Assembly (NCBI GenBank): GCA_963804045.1
Contig: CAWDOR010000009.1
Location: 62,001 to 126,000 of the forward strand
DNA length: 64,000 nt
Source: Rhodoblastus sp963804045
GTDB taxonomy: Bacteria > Pseudomonadota > Alphaproteobacteria > Rhizobiales > Beijerinckiaceae
Direction: 5' to 3'
How positions within the stretch are numbered: position 1 is the stretch's first letter; each line of letters opens with the position of its first letter. A program made the translations under genes and the position numbers. The notes beneath the pieces were generated by a model. That model saw nothing but the letters and a program-made list of their open reading frames with translations. It had not been told where the DNA came from and made no database searches. Of the stretch, positions 61,139-64,000 are shown piece by piece.

Positions 61139-61857
61139 ATGTTCCCCCGGTCGATGCGCGTTATTGGGCCGGCATTGCGCTGGCCAGCGTGTTTGGCACA
61201 AATATGGGCGATCTCTACGCCCATAACAGTGGACTCGGCCTGCTCGGCGGTCTGCCGATCCTGATCGCGCTGTTCGCCGCCGTTTATTTCGCCGAAGGCC
61301 GCGACAAGCTGGCGCATGAGGGCTGGTATTGGGCCTGCATCATCATCCTTCGCACCGGCGCCACCAATATCGCGGATTATCTCGGCGGTCGGCGCGGCCT
61401 CGCCATCGATCGCGGCCTGCTGTCGCTGCTGCTCGCCTTGACGATCGCGGCTCTGGCCTGGCGCGCCGCGCGGAAAATCGGCGAGACGGCCAAGGGCTTG
61501 CCCGCGACCGATGGCGCATATTGGCTGACCATGCTGGCGGCGGGCGTGTTCGGCACCGCGGCGGGCGATTATTTCGCCCATCTTTACGGCCAGGGCCCCG
61601 CCTCGCTCGGGCTTTCCCTCGCGCTGGCGCTGGCGCTGCTGGCTTTTCGCCGCGCGCCGCTGGCGCCGGTCGCCGGCTATTGGCTGGTGGTCTGCGTCGC
61701 CCGCACCGCCGGGACCGCGCTTGGCGACCTGCTGGCCGACAGCAAGAGCCTCAATCTCGGTCTGCCCTTGTGCACGGCGCTGACCGGCGCGGCTTTCTGC
61801 GGCTTGCTGCTGGCCTGGCGCTCCGCGCGCCCGGTCGAGGCGCCGGTCGCCGCGTGA
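61139..61857 (+). CDS. Membrane protein with four GTxxGD repeats (COG4705/DUF347-like); shift near start
   Basis: A membrane protein of about 240 residues built from four repeats, each containing a GTNMGDLYA, GATNIADYL, GTAAGDYFA or GTALGDLLA motif within a helix pair. It resembles COG4705, whose function is unknown. As read, the only in-frame start is GTG at 61189, inside the first helix. One missing C in the CCCCC run near 61146-61150 would let ATG at 61139 give MFPPVDARYWAGIALASVFGTN, a complete first helix. Confidence 0.65.
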
Positions 61858-61927
61858 CGCTGGGACGTTTCCGGTATAAGCTTTCCGCCGCTTCCTCCGG
61901 GCGTCGCCCCGCAAAGGAGTTTGGTCC

Positions 61928-62134
61928 ATGCGTATTTTATTGGCCGTTCCCCTGATTTGCGCGCTGACGGGCGCGCCCGCCTCGGCCCTGCCGATCGTCA
62001 AAGCCGGCATGGCCGCGCAAGCTGCGCCGCTGCATGAGGTCAAGGCGAAAGCCCGGGCCGCCCGCGCGACTCACGCCAAAAAGGACAAGTCGCTCGGCGG
62101 CATTCATCCGCTGGTCGGCAGCGGCGATTATTGA
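61928..62134 (+). CDS. Small secreted protein of unknown function
   Basis: A 68-residue protein with a signal peptide (MRILLAVPLICALTGAPASA), then a basic Ala/Lys-rich part and ending GGIHPLVGSGDY. An AAAGGAG site precedes the ATG. No family is recognised. Convergent with the nitroreductase. Confidence 0.55.
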   Translation: MRILLAVPLICALTGAPASALPIVKAGMAAQAAPLHEVKAKARAARATHAKKDKSLGGIHPLVGSGDY

Positions 62135-62140
62135 GCGCCG

Positions 62141-62704
62141 TCAGAAGCGCATGGTCAAAGCGGCGACATCCGGACGGGCGCGGTCGTCGATCTCGGCCTC
62201 GATCCGGCCGATATGGATGAAGCCGGCGATTTTCTCATGCGCGGCCAAACCCAGGCGGGTCAGAAACTCGCGATCATAGGCGATCCATTCGGTCAACCAG
62301 GCGGTGCGATAACCCAGCGCCGTGGCGGCGACGGTCAGGTTCATGCAGACCGCACCCGCCGACATTTCCTGCTCCCACAGCGGTATTTTGACATGAGGCG
62401 CGGCGCGCGACACCACCGCCACCACCAGCGGCGCGCGGGAAAAGCGGTTGCGCTCGGCGGCCAGCCGCTCCTCGCCGGCCTCGGCGTTGCGCGCGGAAAA
62501 AATTTCGACGCAGAGCGCGCCGGCGCGGGCGCGGCCCTCGCCAGAAAACACAATGAAGCGCCAGGGCGCGAGCTTGCCGTGATCGGGGACGCGGGCGGCG
62601 AGAGAGAGAATCTGCGCCAATTCGGCCTCGTCCGGCCCCGGCCCTGTCATCATCACCGGCGGCGCGGAACGGCGGCGGGCGAGCAATTTCAGCGTCTCGT
62701 TCAT
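62141..62704 (-). CDS. Nitroreductase family protein (YdjA-like)
   Basis: A 187-residue FMN-dependent nitroreductase with the N-terminal LLARRRSAPPVMMTGPG and the conserved VPDHGKLAPWRFIVFSGE block that contacts FMN, and AGAVCMNLTVAATALGY. Reduces nitro or quinone compounds; the substrate is unknown. Complete length. Confidence 0.85.
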   Translation of the reverse strand: MNETLKLLARRRSAPPVMMTGPGPDEAELAQILSLAARVPDHGKLAPWRFIVFSGEGRARAGALCVEIFSARNAEAGEERLAAERNRFSRAPLVVAVVSRAAPHVKIPLWEQEMSAGAVCMNLTVAATALGYRTAWLTEWIAYDREFLTRLGLAAHEKIAGFIHIGRIEAEIDDRARPDVAALTMRF

Positions 62705-62791
62705 TCCAGACTCTCCTTTCGGCCAGATGGCCGCAAAAATGCCGCTTTGTAAACCGAAGCAAAACGGCCATTGTCGCGAAAAAGGGCTGAC

Positions 62792-63661
62792 ATGATGATC
62801 CTGCCGCGCCTCGCGCTGTCTCTTTGGGCGCTGTCCCTGTCGCTGCTTTCAGCCGCCCCGGCCTTCGCCGCCGCGCCGGTGAGCCTCAGCGCGACCTACG
62901 CGCCCGGCGATTCCCAGCCGATTCGCGCGGGCCTGTCCTGGCGGGTGTTCTCCGCCCAGACCGACGCCGACGGCGGCCATGCGCTGGTGGCGGAATCCAG
63001 CAATTCCACGCCGGTGTTTTCGCTCGACGATGGCGATTACATCGTCCACGCCGCCTGCGGCCTCGCCGGCGCCGCCAAGCAGATCAGCGTCAATGGCTCG
63101 GCGGTTTCGGGCCGGCTGACGCTGAACGCCGGGGGCCTGCAAGTGTCCGGCGTGATCGGCGACGCGGCGATCCCCCCGCAGAAACTGAATATTCTCGTCT
63201 ATCTGCCGGCCGCCAACGACCCCGAAGCCAAGCTGATCCTGTCCAATCTCAAGGCCGGCGAGCCGACCTGCCTGCCGGAGGGCGGCTATCATCTGGCGTC
63301 GAAACTGCTGGATGTCGCGGGCGCGGCCAGCAACGCCACCAATTCGGTGATCTATGCCGATCTGCGCGTGCAGGCGGGCAAGCTGACGCGGGGACTGCTG
63401 CGCCACCGCGCCGCGACCATGACGCTGAAGCTGGTCAATAGTCCCGGCGGCGAGGCGCTGGCCAACACGTCCTTCTCGATCCTGACGCCGGGCGGCGACG
63501 TCATTCGCGAAATGATCGGCGCCTTCCCCTCGCTGGTGCTGGCGGAAGGCGAATATATCGCCATAGCCCGCCACGACAACCAGACCTATCAGGCGACCTT
63601 CAAGGTCGCCTCGGGCCAGGACCGCGACGTCGAGGTCCTGGCGCGCCAGCCGGCGCCTTGA
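62792..63661 (+). CDS. Exported protein of unknown function
   Basis: A 289-residue protein with a signal peptide (LALSLWALSLSLLSAAPAFA). The mature part is beta-rich with repeating patterns (GLQVSGVIGDAAIPPQKLNI, TMTLKLVNSPGGEALANTSFS), suggestive of Ig-like folds. ATG at the second of two close ATGs (MMILPRL) is used. No family is recognised. Confidence 0.6.
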   Translation: MMILPRLALSLWALSLSLLSAAPAFAAAPVSLSATYAPGDSQPIRAGLSWRVFSAQTDADGGHALVAESSNSTPVFSLDDGDYIVHAACGLAGAAKQISVNGSAVSGRLTLNAGGLQVSGVIGDAAIPPQKLNILVYLPAANDPEAKLILSNLKAGEPTCLPEGGYHLASKLLDVAGAASNATNSVIYADLRVQAGKLTRGLLRHRAATMTLKLVNSPGGEALANTSFSILTPGGDVIREMIGAFPSLVLAEGEYIAIARHDNQTYQATFKVASGQDRDVEVLARQPAP

Positions 63662-63674
63662 GCCTTTTACGCCA

Positions 63675-64000
63675 TCAGCGCCGGGAAGCCGGCTCGACCC
63701 TGTCGGGCGCGGTGGGAACGCCCAGGGTAAAACCGGCGCGAATCTCGAAGGCGGGCGTAGCCTTGACCAGGGCGGCGCGCGCCGCGAGATCGAAGGCCAA
63801 TTTATCGCTGAGCTGATAGATCAGGCCGAGCAGCATCGAGGCCTGACGCATTTTGGCGATCTCATCCTCGTAGAAAAGTTCCGCGACCGGCCGAACCGGC
63901 CAGTCCGCCGGGCCCTCGACAATCGCGCCGACGAACAGGTCGGCATGACGATCGCGGGTCAGTTCCGGCTGGAGGGTCAGGTGCAGCGTCCCCCAATCGT
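63675..64000 (-). CDS. C-terminal part of an outer-membrane-like protein (truncated by the window edge)
   Basis: The last 108 residues: DWGTLHLTLQPELTRDRHAD..., AELFYEDEIAKMRQASMLLGLIYQLSDKLAFDLAARA... and AFEIRAGFTLGVPTAPDRVEPASRR, alternating as in outer-membrane barrels. The start lies to the right of the window. Convergent with the preceding gene, 13 bases apart. Confidence 0.5.
   Translation of the reverse strand, partial: DWGTLHLTLQPELTRDRHADLFVGAIVEGPADWPVRPVAELFYEDEIAKMRQASMLLGLIYQLSDKLAFDLAARAALVKATPAFEIRAGFTLGVPTAPDRVEPASRR

Overview
The window is a GC-rich chromosomal segment from an alphaproteobacterium, most likely of the order Hyphomicrobiales (a Beijerinckiaceae/Methylocystaceae-like or rhizobial relative). 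This rests on the DivK-PleD pair beside a DUF3572 gene, an FnrL/FnrN-type regulator, DUF2336 and ribbon-helix-helix proteins, the rhizobial arrangement of the hup/hyp genes, and a palindromic repeat of a type common in this order. The genus cannot be fixed from the sequence alone.

Layout. Positions 1-3.6 kb: an RbbA/YhhJ-type ABC exporter, truncated by the window edge. 3.6-6.9 kb: small genes (FmdB-like zinc ribbon, RHH protein, DJ-1/PfpI protein), nusG-secE and terC. 6.9-23.7 kb: one long minus-strand [NiFe] uptake-hydrogenase operon, hupSLCDFGHIJK-hypABFCDE-hoxA-hupT, read from a well-formed sigma-54 (-24/-12) promoter upstream of hupS. 23.9-25.4 kb: an SDR-type epimerase and a small secreted protein. 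25.5-28.0 kb: hupUV, the regulatory H2-sensing hydrogenase. The inferred circuit is HupUV (H2 sensor) to HupT (histidine kinase) to HoxA (NtrC-type activator) to the sigma-54 promoter of hupS. HupSL with cytochrome b HupC oxidises H2, and the Hup/Hyp accessory proteins build and mature the enzyme.

28-43 kb: selO, a periplasmic amino-acid-type binding protein, creA, a MoxR AAA+ ATPase and a CoxE-like VWA protein flanking a highly expressed-looking outer-membrane protein, a TPR protein, lipoproteins including an HExxH peptidase-like one, a DUF2975/XRE pair, a SixA-like phosphatase and the ycjX-ycjF pair. 43-54 kb: ferredoxin, DUF3572, divK-pleD, a GNAT-like protein, a HIT protein, an aldolase-like gene, DUF2336, a small low-GC group of unknown genes, a Nudix hydrolase, nadK and an fnr gene preceded by an FNR box. 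54-60 kb: azlCD, then a TonB module (two TonB-like proteins, ExbD, ExbB and a TonB-dependent receptor). 60-64 kb: PAP2 phosphatase, a four-repeat membrane protein, a nitroreductase and secreted proteins.

Two things stand out beyond the hydrogenase system. First, short palindromic elements appear to sit in frame inside coding genes (rbbA and the GNAT gene), recalling Rickettsia palindromic elements. Second, at least seven genes carry frame shifts and one an in-frame stop. Most shifts fit single missing bases, often in G/C runs, which points to consensus errors rather than gene decay. Three of them fall in the hyp maturation genes hypB, hypF and hypD.
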